The notes under the pieces are model-generated. The model worked only from the letters and a program-made list of their open reading frames with translations, was not told where the DNA came from and did no database searches. From Cytobacillus oceanisediminis 2691 (GTDB lineage: Bacteria; Bacillota; Bacilli; Bacillales; Cytobacillaceae): a DNA stretch of 64,000 nt. Location: positions 1-64,000 of the forward strand of contig NZ_VEEP01000011.1 of NCBI RefSeq assembly GCF_007678455.1, in the 5' to 3' direction. This document shows positions 24,235-32,450 of the stretch, piece by piece (position 1 is the first letter of the stretch; each line of letters begins with the position of its first letter). Both the position numbers and the translations under genes were made by a program.

Positions 24235-24268
24235 GAAAAGACGCCCTGGGGCGTCTTTTCCTTTTTTT
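24235..24268. terminator. Bidirectional terminator between uppP and the YpzG-like gene
   Basis: GAAAAGACGCC-ctgg-GGCGTCTTTTC followed by CTTTTTTT on the + strand and by a short T-run on the minus strand. Confidence 0.9.
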
Positions 24269-24279
24269 GTTTCAAAAAT

Positions 24280-24432
24280 TCAAAATCGGTGTGCTTTCGC
24301 ATTACTTCTTGCAAGTATAGTGTTTTTGGTTACCTGGGTTTCACCATTGACCTGCGAATTGGTATGCTTCCGCCTAGTCCAAGTGTGGTGGAATAGTTGT
24401 GAGTGTGGATCTAAATGATCTTTGTAACTCAT
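24280..24432 (-). CDS. YpzG-like small protein
   Basis: A 50-codon minus-strand frame with GAGGTGATT just before its ATG and the shared hairpin just after its stop. The product is hydrophilic and rich in His, Asn, Thr and Arg. The block TRRKHTNSQVNGETQ resembles the conserved centre of the small Bacillus YpzG proteins, which lack a known function and are often sporulation-associated. The family match is from memory. Confidence 0.65.
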   Translation of the reverse strand: MSYKDHLDPHSQLFHHTWTRRKHTNSQVNGETQVTKNTILARSNAKAHRF

Positions 24433-24559
24433 ACAATCACCTCATGATTGGATTTTTGAAACACAGGATATTCGCTTGAATATCAGTTATATCGTTTGTA
24501 TTAATGACTGGCAATATACTGGCTATTCAGAGACGATATAGAATCTTTTCTATCTTTTT

Positions 24560-24585
24560 TGTAACTTTTTACAATATTTTTCGTA
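24560..24585 (+). promoter_or_regulatory. Candidate ECF (sigma-W/X/M type) promoter
   Basis: TGTAAC (24560-24565), exactly 16 bases, then CGTA (24582-24585). This fits the TGWAAC-N16-CGTA pattern of Bacillus cell-envelope-stress sigma factors. It lies 47 bases before the ABC transporter ATG. Confidence 0.6.
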
Positions 24586-24631
24586 TTAATCATTGGATAT
24601 ACGTATTTTTTTCATGAAGAGAGGAGATTCT

Positions 24632-25573
24632 ATGTCGCATTTTGCATTAGAAGTAAAGTCACTGACTAAAACGATTGGTAAAAAGACAATCGTGGATGAA
24701 GTTAGCTTTCAAGTAGAAAAAGGCGAGATATTTGGACTTCTTGGCCCAAATGGCGCAGGGAAGACAACAATCATCCGTATGATTGTCAGCCTGATCAACC
24801 GTACGGGCGGGACAGTGCTTGTGAATGGGAACGATCTGGACAATTCTTTTACGGCAGCAATGAATGAACTTGGTGCCATCGTAGAAAACCCTGAGTTTTA
24901 TAAGTACCTTAGTGGTTTTAAAAACCTCAGGCATTATGCCCGCATGGCTTTAGGTGAGGTAAGTGAAGAGCGAATCAATGAAGTCACAGAACTGGTAGGG
25001 CTGGAGAATGCAATACATGATAAAGTTCGAACTTATTCATTAGGGATGCGTCAGAGGCTTGGAGTAGCACAAGCTATTCTGCATAAACCTTCCATCTTGA
25101 TTTTGGATGAACCGACAAATGGACTGGATCCCCAGGGCATCAGGGAATTCCGCGATTATTTGCGTTTACTTACCAGTCAGGGAACATCCGTATTGGTATC
25201 ATCTCATTTATTGTCTGAAATGCAGTTGATGTGTGACCGATTCGCGATCATTGAACATGGAAAGCTCATACATATTTCATCCATGCACGAAAATGAAACG
25301 TCAGAGACAGAGAAGCCAAGAACGGTAGTTGTGGAAATATCAGACCCTGTCATAGCGGCCAGGCTGCTGGCAGAGCAAATGCCTGGGATTAAAGTGACAT
25401 CAAAGGATGGTTCACGTCTGACATTATCAATGAGAAAAGAACAAATACCCGTTCTTAACAAGCTGTTAGTCGAAAATAAGATTGATGTTTTCGAAATATT
25501 GAATGTAAAAGCAACGTTGGAAGATCGCTTCCTGGAAATCACAAATAAGGACAGAAAGGAGCAAATGACATGA
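24632..25573 (+). CDS. ABC transporter ATP-binding subunit (BcrA/lantibiotic-immunity type)
   Basis: 313 residues. Walker A GPNGAGKT, signature YSLGMRQRLG, Walker B ILILDEPTNGLDP, H-loop SSHLLSE, and a C-terminal accessory domain typical of BcrA-like and drug-export ABC ATPases. It powers the permease encoded 4 bases into its stop (ATGA overlap). Start ATG 24632 follows GAGAGGAGA. The ECF-type promoter suggests induction by wall-active compounds. Confidence 0.9.
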   Translation: MSHFALEVKSLTKTIGKKTIVDEVSFQVEKGEIFGLLGPNGAGKTTIIRMIVSLINRTGGTVLVNGNDLDNSFTAAMNELGAIVENPEFYKYLSGFKNLRHYARMALGEVSEERINEVTELVGLENAIHDKVRTYSLGMRQRLGVAQAILHKPSILILDEPTNGLDPQGIREFRDYLRLLTSQGTSVLVSSHLLSEMQLMCDRFAIIEHGKLIHISSMHENETSETEKPRTVVVEISDPVIAARLLAEQMPGIKVTSKDGSRLTLSMRKEQIPVLNKLLVENKIDVFEILNVKATLEDRFLEITNKDRKEQMT

Positions 25574-26514
25574 TTGGATTAATCCAGAATGAATTAATGA
25601 AGATCTTCGGAAAAATGGCAAGCTGGATTTATATGGTCATTATTGTCCTGGCTGTTTTAATTGCAGGAATTATCTATATGAAGGTCAGTGCTGATCCAAA
25701 TCCAAATTGGCGTCAGGATACGGAGGCGGAAATCGCCATGCTTGAAAACCAGCTGGCATCTGCCTCTAATGATGAAAAGGCAATGATCCAAAACCAAATT
25801 GATCAAACTCAGGAGTTTTTGGATGAGGACATCAATCCAAATGCAAAGACTAACTGGCACTTCATGAATGATGTCGTTGTTGGTGTCAGCTCGCTTGTTA
25901 CTTTGTTCGTAGTTGTAGTAGGGAGTGCCAACGTAGCGGCAGAATTCTCTGATGGAACGATAAAGCAGTTATTGATTCGCCCTCACCACAGATGGAGGAT
26001 CCTGCTGTCAAAGTACATAGCCGTCATCATCTATGCCTTGATGTTGGTCATTACGTTGATCGTATCCGGCTATATTATTGGTTTGGTTCTATTTGGAAGC
26101 GGTGATTTTAATATGAAGATTTTTGAAATCACACTAGAGGGAAGGAAGGTTGCCATTGTAGGTGAACAATTCCTTTTGAAAATGCTTTACTTCATTCCGA
26201 GCCTGCTCATGATCATGACGATTGCATTCATGCTTTCTACGCTATTTAAAAGCCAGGCTCTAGCAGTCGGTATCGGTATTTTTGTCCTTTTCTTTTCGTC
26301 TACACTGGGTGGCATAATCCTGATGCTTGCTGACAAGTATACTTGGGCAAAATTTTTAATTTTCCCTCATTTGGATTTAACAGTCTATGCTCTTCAGGAA
26401 AGGATCCTAGAGGATATAACACTGCCGGTATCACTGTCTATACTCGCTGTATATTACGCAATATTCATGATGTTAACCTTTTTCTTTTTTCAAAAGAGGG
26501 ATATCAGCATATAG
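25570..26514 (+). CDS. ABC-2 type permease subunit
   Basis: 314 residues, six predicted helices (first at about 18-38, then five from about 105 onward). A large extracytoplasmic loop after helix 1 contains a Gln/Asn-rich amphipathic stretch. The SDGTIKQLLIRPHHRWRILLSK motif region before helix 3 is typical of ABC-2 drug exporters. It is co-translated with the ATPase. Confidence 0.85.
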   Translation: MIGLIQNELMKIFGKMASWIYMVIIVLAVLIAGIIYMKVSADPNPNWRQDTEAEIAMLENQLASASNDEKAMIQNQIDQTQEFLDEDINPNAKTNWHFMNDVVVGVSSLVTLFVVVVGSANVAAEFSDGTIKQLLIRPHHRWRILLSKYIAVIIYALMLVITLIVSGYIIGLVLFGSGDFNMKIFEITLEGRKVAIVGEQFLLKMLYFIPSLLMIMTIAFMLSTLFKSQALAVGIGIFVLFFSSTLGGIILMLADKYTWAKFLIFPHLDLTVYALQERILEDITLPVSLSILAVYYAIFMMLTFFFFQKRDISI

Positions 26515-26525
26515 GGAGAATAATT

Positions 26526-26553
26526 AAAGAGCGGCTCTGGCCGCTCTTTTTTA
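26526..26553 (+). terminator. Terminator of the ABC operon
   Basis: AAAGAGCGGC-tctg-GCCGCTCTTT followed by TTT. Confidence 0.9.
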
Positions 26554-26583
26554 ATTGGGAAATTAGAGAAAGGAGAGGTCAGT

Positions 26584-27144
26584 ATGGTAAACCCTATTTT
26601 ATTGGAGTTTCCAGGTGAATTTGAAACAGACAGACTTTTGATCAGGATGCCGTTACCCGGAGATGGAGAGGTTACATGTCAATCCGTCAACGCTTCTTTA
26701 AAGGAACTTCAACCCTGGATGCCATTCGCCCAAAAGGAACAAACAGTTGAAGAAACAGAAGTGGTGATCAGGCAAGGCTACCTGAATTTTTTAAATCGTA
26801 CAGACCTAAGGCTGCTGGTATTCAAGAAAGATACCGGGGAATTTATAGCCTCATCTGGTTTACATAGGATTGACTGGGACGTTCCTAAATTTGAAATCGG
26901 TTACTGGATCGACACACGTTATAGTGGGAGAGGATATATGACAGAGGCGGTACAGGGGATCACAGAGTTTGCGGTAAAAGAACTTAAAGCTCGCAGAATT
27001 GAAATCAGATGCGATTCATTGAATAGTAAAAGCAGGGCAATTCCCGAGAAATTAGGTTTCTCCCTTGATGGAATATTAAAAAACGATTCAGTTTCCGTTG
27101 AGGGTGATTTGCGGGATACTTGTATTTATTCTAAGACTTTTTAA
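26584..27144 (+). CDS. RimJ/RimL-type GNAT acetyltransferase
   Basis: 186 residues with the RimL layout: FETDRLLIRMPLPGD at the start, EIGYWIDTRYSGRGYMTEA (acetyl-CoA loop SGRGYM) and the late EKLGFSLDGIL. Such enzymes acetylate ribosomal-protein N-termini or small molecules. The conserved Asn/Arg pair near KSRAIPEKLGF is altered from the common NxxSxxVxEK form. AAAGGAGAGG before the ATG. Confidence 0.85.
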   Translation: MVNPILLEFPGEFETDRLLIRMPLPGDGEVTCQSVNASLKELQPWMPFAQKEQTVEETEVVIRQGYLNFLNRTDLRLLVFKKDTGEFIASSGLHRIDWDVPKFEIGYWIDTRYSGRGYMTEAVQGITEFAVKELKARRIEIRCDSLNSKSRAIPEKLGFSLDGILKNDSVSVEGDLRDTCIYSKTF

Positions 27145-27160
27145 CTTAATAAGGAATATA

Positions 27161-27191
27161 AAAAAGAGAGCAGCCACATTTAACTGCTCTC
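27161..27191 (-). terminator. Terminator of the class A PBP gene
   Basis: On the minus strand, GAGAGCAG-(10 nt)-CTGCTCTC followed by TTTTT, 10 bases beyond the pbpF-like stop codon. Confidence 0.82.
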
Positions 27192-27200
27192 ACTTTGTCT

Positions 27201-29315
27201 TTACTGTCCTTTCCATTCACGTAGCTTATCAATGACTTTATCGCCGACTTTACCTGCATCCTCCTGCATCTGTTCAAAAACCTTTTTCCACTTCGGAGCT
27301 TCCTCTTTTAATTTTTCTTCAACCTTACCAGCGCGGTCTTTTAATTCTTCTTCTAATTTATCTGCTTTATCCTTGATTGCCTTTTCGGTTTGTTTATAGT
27401 CAATGTCTCCAGTGTTGCTTTCATTGATTGATTTGACTGCGAATTCCTCATGTTCAACATGTGGCAAAGTTTCTTCCATAATGGCCCTGAATAAAGGAAC
27501 CACATCCTTCGAGCTGCTGCTGGATAAATAATGCTTTCGGTCTGTTTGATCATATCCGAGCCAGACAGCACCTACGATATTGGGGGTGTATCCAACAAAC
27601 CATTGGTCCTTCGTCCCATTGATATCAGCATATGGCAGCTGTGTTGAACCAGTTTTTCCGGCAAGGTCGACTCCTTTTATATAGGTTCCTTTTCCAGTAC
27701 CAGATTCCACTACATTCAACAGCATGGATGTCATTTTATTGGCCACCGACTTAGAGGTTACACGAGTGGTGGAGCCATCATGCTCGGCTATTACTTTTCC
27801 CGTAGGACCGACGATTTTCGTAATCAGGTGTCCATCTTGGCGTTTACCGCCGTTTGGAAAGGCAGAGTAGGCTTCGGCCATCTTAAGGGGTGAAACTCCA
27901 TTATGCATCCCGCCTAAAGCCAGAGCCAGATTCTGGTCTTCTTTCTCGACCTTGATGCCAAACCTCCTGACAGCATCAATACCTTTATTCAAGCCAATTT
28001 CATTCAATAGCCAGACAGCAGGGAGGTTTATTGAATTTTCAATTGCCTCATACATTGGCACTTCTCCCTTGTAGGTATCTGAGAAGTTTTTCGGACTGTA
28101 GTTTTTAAAGCTCATTTTTTTGTCAATCAGCATCGAATCATACTCATATCCTTCTTCTAGAGCTGGTGTGTAAACAGCCAGCGGCTTCATGGTCGAGCCT
28201 GGCTGGGCCCTTAAATGTGTCGCCCGGTTGAAGCCACGGAAGACCTTATCGCCGCGGCCGCCGACCAGGGCTCGGACTCCGCCGCTTTTAGGGTCTAGAA
28301 GCACAGATCCGCTTTGTACCAATACATCACTCGTCCGATCAGGGAACAGATAATCCTGCCGGTATACCTTCTCTAAGCCGGATTGGATATTCTGGTCCAG
28401 TTCTGTGTAAATCCGGTAGCCTCTTGTCATGATTTCATCCTGTGTCAATCCGTATTTGCTAGTAGCTTCATCCAATACGGCATCTACATAGGAAGGATAT
28501 TTACGATCTGCAAGTGAACCGCCGCCGTCTTCTAATTGTATCTCTTCAGACTTTGCTGTCTTAAACTCCGAATCAGTAATCATCCCTAATTCGTTCATTT
28601 TTGCAAGAACCACATTCCGACGCTTGATAGCAGCATCGTAATTATTATAGGGATCAAGAGCGGAAGGAGCTTTAAGCAAGCCGGCGAGCAGTGCCGCTTC
28701 ACTAATCGTCACATCCTGAATATCCTTGGCAAAATACTTCTTGCTGGCATTATTGATTCCGAATGCACCACTGCCGAAATAAACCTGATTTAGGTACATT
28801 TCAATAATTTCATCTTTTTCATAGACCTTTTCAAGTTCTACGGCTAGAAAAAGTTCTTCCACTTTACGTTTATAAGTCCGTTCAGAAGAAAGCAGGGCAT
28901 TTTTCGTCAGCTGCTGGGTCAGCGTACTTCCGCCACCGGTAATCTGTCCTGCAAACAGGTTTCCGAAGAATGCACGCGCAATTCCCTTGATATCAAAACC
29001 ATGATGTTCGTAAAATCGCTCATCTTCAATGGCGACTACCGCATTCGGCACATGCTCTGGCATATCTTCAATCGGCACCCCGCCAGTACGGTTTGTCGCA
29101 AGTTTGCTGGCTTCCTCTCCATTTTGGTCATAGATTGTGGTTGCCTGGCTTAAACCATCCTTTAACGTCTGGACATTGGCCCTGCTGGCAATAAAAGCAA
29201 ACCAAAGGATGGACAGCAATATAAAAATCAATAAGATCAATAACAAAATTTGTGTCAGGTGGCGTCTTTTCCAGAATCGGACAATAGCCTCCCAGAGTCG
29301 TTGCAACAATTGCAT
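27201..29315 (-). CDS. pbpF: Class A penicillin-binding protein (PbpF-like)
   Basis: 704 residues: a cytosolic basic N-terminus, one membrane helix (about 22-44), a GT51 glycosyltransferase domain (EDERFYEHHG, GGSTLTQQLTKN, VYFGSGAFGI) and a transpeptidase with STMK in AQPGSTMKP, SIN and KTGST. The C-terminal ~70 residues are Lys/Glu-rich helix. Size and order fit PbpF. The real start is ATG 29315 behind AAAGGAGAAA; an in-frame extension runs into the 52-bp repeats and is not translated. The repeat array lies directly upstream. Confidence 0.9.
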   Translation of the reverse strand: MQLLQRLWEAIVRFWKRRHLTQILLLILLIFILLSILWFAFIASRANVQTLKDGLSQATTIYDQNGEEASKLATNRTGGVPIEDMPEHVPNAVVAIEDERFYEHHGFDIKGIARAFFGNLFAGQITGGGSTLTQQLTKNALLSSERTYKRKVEELFLAVELEKVYEKDEIIEMYLNQVYFGSGAFGINNASKKYFAKDIQDVTISEAALLAGLLKAPSALDPYNNYDAAIKRRNVVLAKMNELGMITDSEFKTAKSEEIQLEDGGGSLADRKYPSYVDAVLDEATSKYGLTQDEIMTRGYRIYTELDQNIQSGLEKVYRQDYLFPDRTSDVLVQSGSVLLDPKSGGVRALVGGRGDKVFRGFNRATHLRAQPGSTMKPLAVYTPALEEGYEYDSMLIDKKMSFKNYSPKNFSDTYKGEVPMYEAIENSINLPAVWLLNEIGLNKGIDAVRRFGIKVEKEDQNLALALGGMHNGVSPLKMAEAYSAFPNGGKRQDGHLITKIVGPTGKVIAEHDGSTTRVTSKSVANKMTSMLLNVVESGTGKGTYIKGVDLAGKTGSTQLPYADINGTKDQWFVGYTPNIVGAVWLGYDQTDRKHYLSSSSSKDVVPLFRAIMEETLPHVEHEEFAVKSINESNTGDIDYKQTEKAIKDKADKLEEELKDRAGKVEEKLKEEAPKWKKVFEQMQEDAGKVGDKVIDKLREWKGQ

Positions 29316-29362
29316 AAAATTTCTCCTTTTGTGAATCAAACGTTTTAAAATCAGGTAGCTTT

Positions 29363-30078
29363 TTGACAGGTTTGAGCTCCATTGATGGAAAGCTGTCAAA
29401 ATACCGATGTTTTCTTGACAGTTTTGAGCTCCATTGATGGGAAGCTGTCAAAATAAAGGTGTTTTCTTGACAGGTTTGAGCTCCATTGATGGAAAGCTGT
29501 CAAAATAAAGGTGTTTTCTTGACAGGTTAGAGCTCCATTGATGGAAAGCTGTCAAAATACCGATGGTTTCTTGACAGGTTTGGGTTCCTTTGATGAAAAG
29601 CTGTCAAAATACCGATGGTTTCTTGACAGGTTTGAGCTCCATTGATGGAAAGCTGTCAAAATACCGATGGTTTCTTGACAGGTTTGATGTCCATTGATGG
29701 AAAGCTGTCAAAATACCGATGGTTTCTTGACAGGTTTGTGCTCCATTGATGGAAAGCTGTCAAAATACCGATGGTTTCTTGACAGGTTTGGCTTCCTTTG
29801 ATGGAAAGCTGTCAAAATACCGATGGTTTCTTGACAGTTTTGAGCTCCATTGATGGGAAGCTGTCAAAATACCGATGGTTTCTTGACAGGTTTGGATTCC
29901 TTTTACGGAAAGCTGTCAAAATACCGATGTTTTCTTGACAGGTTTGGGTTCCTTTGATGAAAAGCTGTCAAAATAAAGGTGTTTTCTTGACAACTTCGGC
30001 TCTTGATCATGAAAACCTGTCAAAATAAAGACGGTTTCAAGACAATTTGAGTTACCCTTTCTTGAAACTTGTCAAAAT
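29363..30078. repeat. Fourteen-unit 52-bp tandem array with internal hairpin
   Basis: Fourteen copies spaced exactly 52 bp apart, starting at 29363, 29415, 29467 and so on to 30039. A typical unit is TTGACAG, a 23-nt centre and CTGTCAA, then a linker AAATACCGATGGTTTC or AAATAAAGGTGTTTTC. The centre itself has CCAT-tg-ATGG flanked by AGCT on both sides, so the unit can form an extended hairpin. Divergence rises toward the right end. The last unit has GACAA/TTGTC in place of GACAG/CTGTC, a compensatory change. It lies upstream of the PBP gene on the minus strand. Confidence 0.95.
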
Positions 30079-30440
30079 TAAAATTAGGTTAGCAACCTAA
30101 AGTATCTTTCATTATATATTTTTTTTTAGTTTCGGAAAAGCTGGAGCCCTTTTGGCCTGTAGTTATTAGTATGACAATAAATGATAAATACTTGTATTAT
30201 GCAGCAACAATATGACCTACTAACGAATGGAACATGAACAAATAGCAGGGGATAATTAGCGCATATTTACTTTATTTTTAAAAATATCTTAGAAGGGGAG
30301 AAGAATATCATACGTAACAATCCCATAAAAAGAGTAGAGGAAAACAAAAAAAGAATGAGATTTAGATGATTTTTTCGCATCAGCATAAAAGACTTTGTAA
30401 ATAACTTTAAGAAAACAAACACCGGCAATCTATCATAGAA
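30079..30440. other. Intergenic region right of the repeat array
   Basis: AT-rich, without an intact gene. A fragment at about 30294-30361 has GGGGAG followed by a frame reading IRNNPIKRVEENKK, but it lacks a start codon and stops early. It may be a degraded small gene. Together with the pseudogene beyond, this looks like a decaying locus. Confidence 0.45.
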
Positions 30441-30470
30441 AAAAGGCGAACCTATAAAGTTCCGCCTTTT
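30441..30470 (-). terminator. Terminator after the broken gene
   Basis: AAAAGGCG-AAC and GTT-C-CGCCTTTT form a stem with one bulged base. On the minus strand it follows the pseudogene stop by 10 bases. Confidence 0.75.
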
Positions 30471-30479
30471 ACATTCTTC

Positions 30480-30868
30480 TTACCAGCCTGCTGGAAGCAT
30501 GGCAACAGGCATCAGGGATACTTGATATGTATACCCTCCATCTTTTGTACCGGTAGGCCATAATGCAGTGTAAATAACTTTGATGGAATTGTCTTGAGAG
30601 AATTCAGTTACATATACGACTCTGTCAGCCATGAAGCCGATTTGCTGTTCAGTCCAAAGGATTCTGTCAGCCATCATTCCAATTGAGCTGACTGTATATA
30701 AAACGCCTTCCAAATTTGGGAATAGGAATCTGCACCTTGATGACCGACAGTAACCAATACATCCGCCCGGTTGTGGCAGCTTCAGCTTTTTCTGTGGGGT
30801 ACCACCAACAGCTGCCATGGAAAAAACAAGCGTTAATGCCAAAAGAGTTTTGCGATCATATTCTTCAT
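30480..30868 (-). pseudogene. Frameshifted secreted-protein gene
   Basis: From ATG 30868 (GAGGAA upstream) the frame MKNMIAK ends after 11 codons. Adding one base to the T-run at 30848-30851 continues it as TLLALTLVFSMAAVGG, completing a signal peptide. Three further single-base losses, at 30796-30799 (G4), 30776-30778 (C3) and 30700-30703 (A4), would recover a coherent chain including EKAEAATTGADVLVTVGHQG and SQIWKAFLYTVSSIG. This joins the intact C-terminal frame with GMMADRILWTEQQIGFMADR and VVYVTEFSQ. Three extra losses restore the original frame exactly, which supports the reading. The reconstructed product is a secreted protein of about 130 residues with MADR repeats, function unknown. 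Decay or homopolymer sequencing error cannot be told apart here. Confidence 0.7.
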
Positions 30869-31204
30869 TAAATTATTATTCCTCGTTATTACTACCATAA
30901 AGGGGTATCTAAGTTTTCTGATATATACCCAAATATGTATATTGTCAGCGTTTTTATTAAAATACCTGATGACTTTTTCTATATTGATATTCCATTAAGA
31001 CTGTTTTCTTATTGATGGTTGTATCACCTTTATTAAAGTAACTATTTGCCGAGATGCCGCTCACTTGAATTGGTTTATACAGGTTTCATTATAGTGTTAA
31101 AGCAATAAAACCTACGAATAGAGCAGTGATAGAAAAATACCATTGTACTTTAACGCAGTCAGGAGTAATATGTAAGAGGTGAAAAAAGAGAGGAGTTGGT
31201 ATCT
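30869..31204. other. Intergenic region left of the 36-residue ORF
   Basis: 336 bp, AT-rich, with no ORF I can support, no repeat and no clear terminator. It should hold the promoters of the broken gene and of the small ORF at 31205. Confidence 0.45.
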
Positions 31205-31315
31205 TTGGGTTATTCAATAGAACCTGATCCCGATAGGCGCGGGGAAGTCGATAATCTAGTAGATTTGATACAATTGAAAGCTGGAAGACTATCAACTCTG
31301 ATAAACGGTAATTGA
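31205..31315 (+). CDS. 36-residue hypothetical protein
   Basis: TTG 31205 is preceded by AGAGAGGAG with 9-base spacing and opens a 36-codon frame ending at TGA 31313. The product, beginning MGYSIEPDPDRRGEVDNLV, is soluble, charged and predicted amphipathic helical (VDLIQLKAGRLSTLI). No family is recognised. It ends 33 bases before the CorA gene and could be co-transcribed with it. Support rests on the ribosome binding site and protein-like composition only. Confidence 0.5.
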   Translation: MGYSIEPDPDRRGEVDNLVDLIQLKAGRLSTLINGN

Positions 31316-31348
31316 CTTCCTCAATTTAAAAACGAGGAGGTGGCGGAA

Positions 31349-32287
31349 ATGTTAGAAATCTACAAAAGCAATGAAGATAGATGTTTAACACGTGTTGAAG
31401 AAATTTCAAAAGGCTGCTGGATCAATATGGTGCATCCTTCTGAGGATGAAATTACGAGAGTGGCCGGTGAAACGGGGATAGCGGTTGATTTTATCAGGGA
31501 CGCCCTTGATGACGAAGAACGCCCTCGTATTGATAAGGAAGATGGCAATGTATATATTATTGTCGACTATCCATATATTACCCATGATGAGTCGGGTTTT
31601 CCAATTTATGAAACGATTCCTGTAGGAATTATCCAGACATCCAGCTGTATTATTACTGTTTCTTTAAAAGAGACACCAGTACTTGAGGAATTCCGCAATA
31701 ACCGGGTAAAAGAATTCTATACATTCAAAAAAACCAGGTTTGCTCTGCAGATCCTTTACGTTATTTCAATTTACTATTTGCGTTATTTGAAACAGATTAA
31801 TAAAAAGACGAATGAAATCGAGCGGGAACTGCACCAATCCATGAAAAACAAGGAATTATATGCCTTCCTTGCTCTCGAGAAGAGTCTGGTATACTTCACT
31901 ACTTCATTGAAATCCAACAAGGTAGTGCTTGCAAAAATCATGCGCTTTAATTATTTGAAAATGTATGAAGAAGACAAGGATTTACTTGAGGATGTCATCA
32001 TCGAAAATACACAAGCAATTGAAATGGCTGAAACATACAGCTCCATTTTAAGCGGAATGATGGATGCTTTTGCCTCTATCATTTCAAATAATCTTAATAT
32101 GGTGATGAAGTTTTTGACATCCATTACCATCATCCTGTCATTCCCAACAATGGTGGCAAGCTTTTATGGTATGAACGTTGAACTGCCTTTCCAGCACAAT
32201 CCATATGCCTTCTTCCTGGCCATCAGCATGGCCGTGCTCCTGGCGGGGATCACTGCCTTCATTTTCTGGAAAAAAAGATATTTTTAA
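31349..32287 (+). CDS. CorA-family divalent cation transporter (first copy)
   Basis: 312 residues: a large acidic cytosolic domain (about 1-245), a long stalk helix, and two C-terminal membrane helices joined by the YGMN motif (SFYGMNVELPFQ), ending in a basic KKRYF tail. CorA pentamers import Mg2+ or related ions. ATG 31349 is chosen with GAGGAGG 8 bases upstream. No M-box-like leader is visible. The second CorA at 33798 differs substantially. Confidence 0.88.
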   Translation: MLEIYKSNEDRCLTRVEEISKGCWINMVHPSEDEITRVAGETGIAVDFIRDALDDEERPRIDKEDGNVYIIVDYPYITHDESGFPIYETIPVGIIQTSSCIITVSLKETPVLEEFRNNRVKEFYTFKKTRFALQILYVISIYYLRYLKQINKKTNEIERELHQSMKNKELYAFLALEKSLVYFTTSLKSNKVVLAKIMRFNYLKMYEEDKDLLEDVIIENTQAIEMAETYSSILSGMMDAFASIISNNLNMVMKFLTSITIILSFPTMVASFYGMNVELPFQHNPYAFFLAISMAVLLAGITAFIFWKKRYF

Positions 32288-32350
32288 TGTTATTCGCATA
32301 CTAATTTTTGCAGGGTGTTATTTTACAGGATTCATTTTCACATAAAAAAC

Positions 32351-32380
32351 AACGTCTGGACTTATGTCCAGGCGTTTTTT
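32351..32380 (+). terminator. Terminator of the first corA gene
   Basis: AACGTCTGGAC-ttat-GTCCAGGCGTT (one G-U) followed by TTTT. Confidence 0.88.
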
Positions 32381-32450
32381 AGTCTAAAATCTTGTTTTTT
32401 ACATATTCATGAATTAAAAGAATTCGTATCACATGTATAAGGGTGATTGA

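Noticed and set aside
29363-30078. CRISPR array
   Set aside because: Units are near-identical over the full 52 bp with no unique spacers, and no cas genes are nearby (the Cas4-like domain at 8548 belongs to a helicase fusion).
29363-30078. Array of TTGACA -35 promoter elements on both strands
   Set aside because: TTGACA occurs in every unit arm, but no copy has a TATAAT-like element 16-18 bases downstream on either strand.
30294-30361. Small ORF reading IRNNPIKRVEENKK
   Set aside because: Has GGGGAG upstream but no ATG, GTG or TTG at a suitable distance, and it stops after about 20 codons. At most a gene remnant.
31316-31348. Magnesium (M-box) riboswitch ahead of corA
   Set aside because: The space is too short and shows no conserved multi-stem pattern; the same holds upstream of 34748.
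32410-32440. Sporulation (sigma-E/G-like) promoter before the SpoIIP-like gene
   Set aside because: CATGTATA lies only 12 bases before the start codon, so transcription would begin inside the ribosome binding site.
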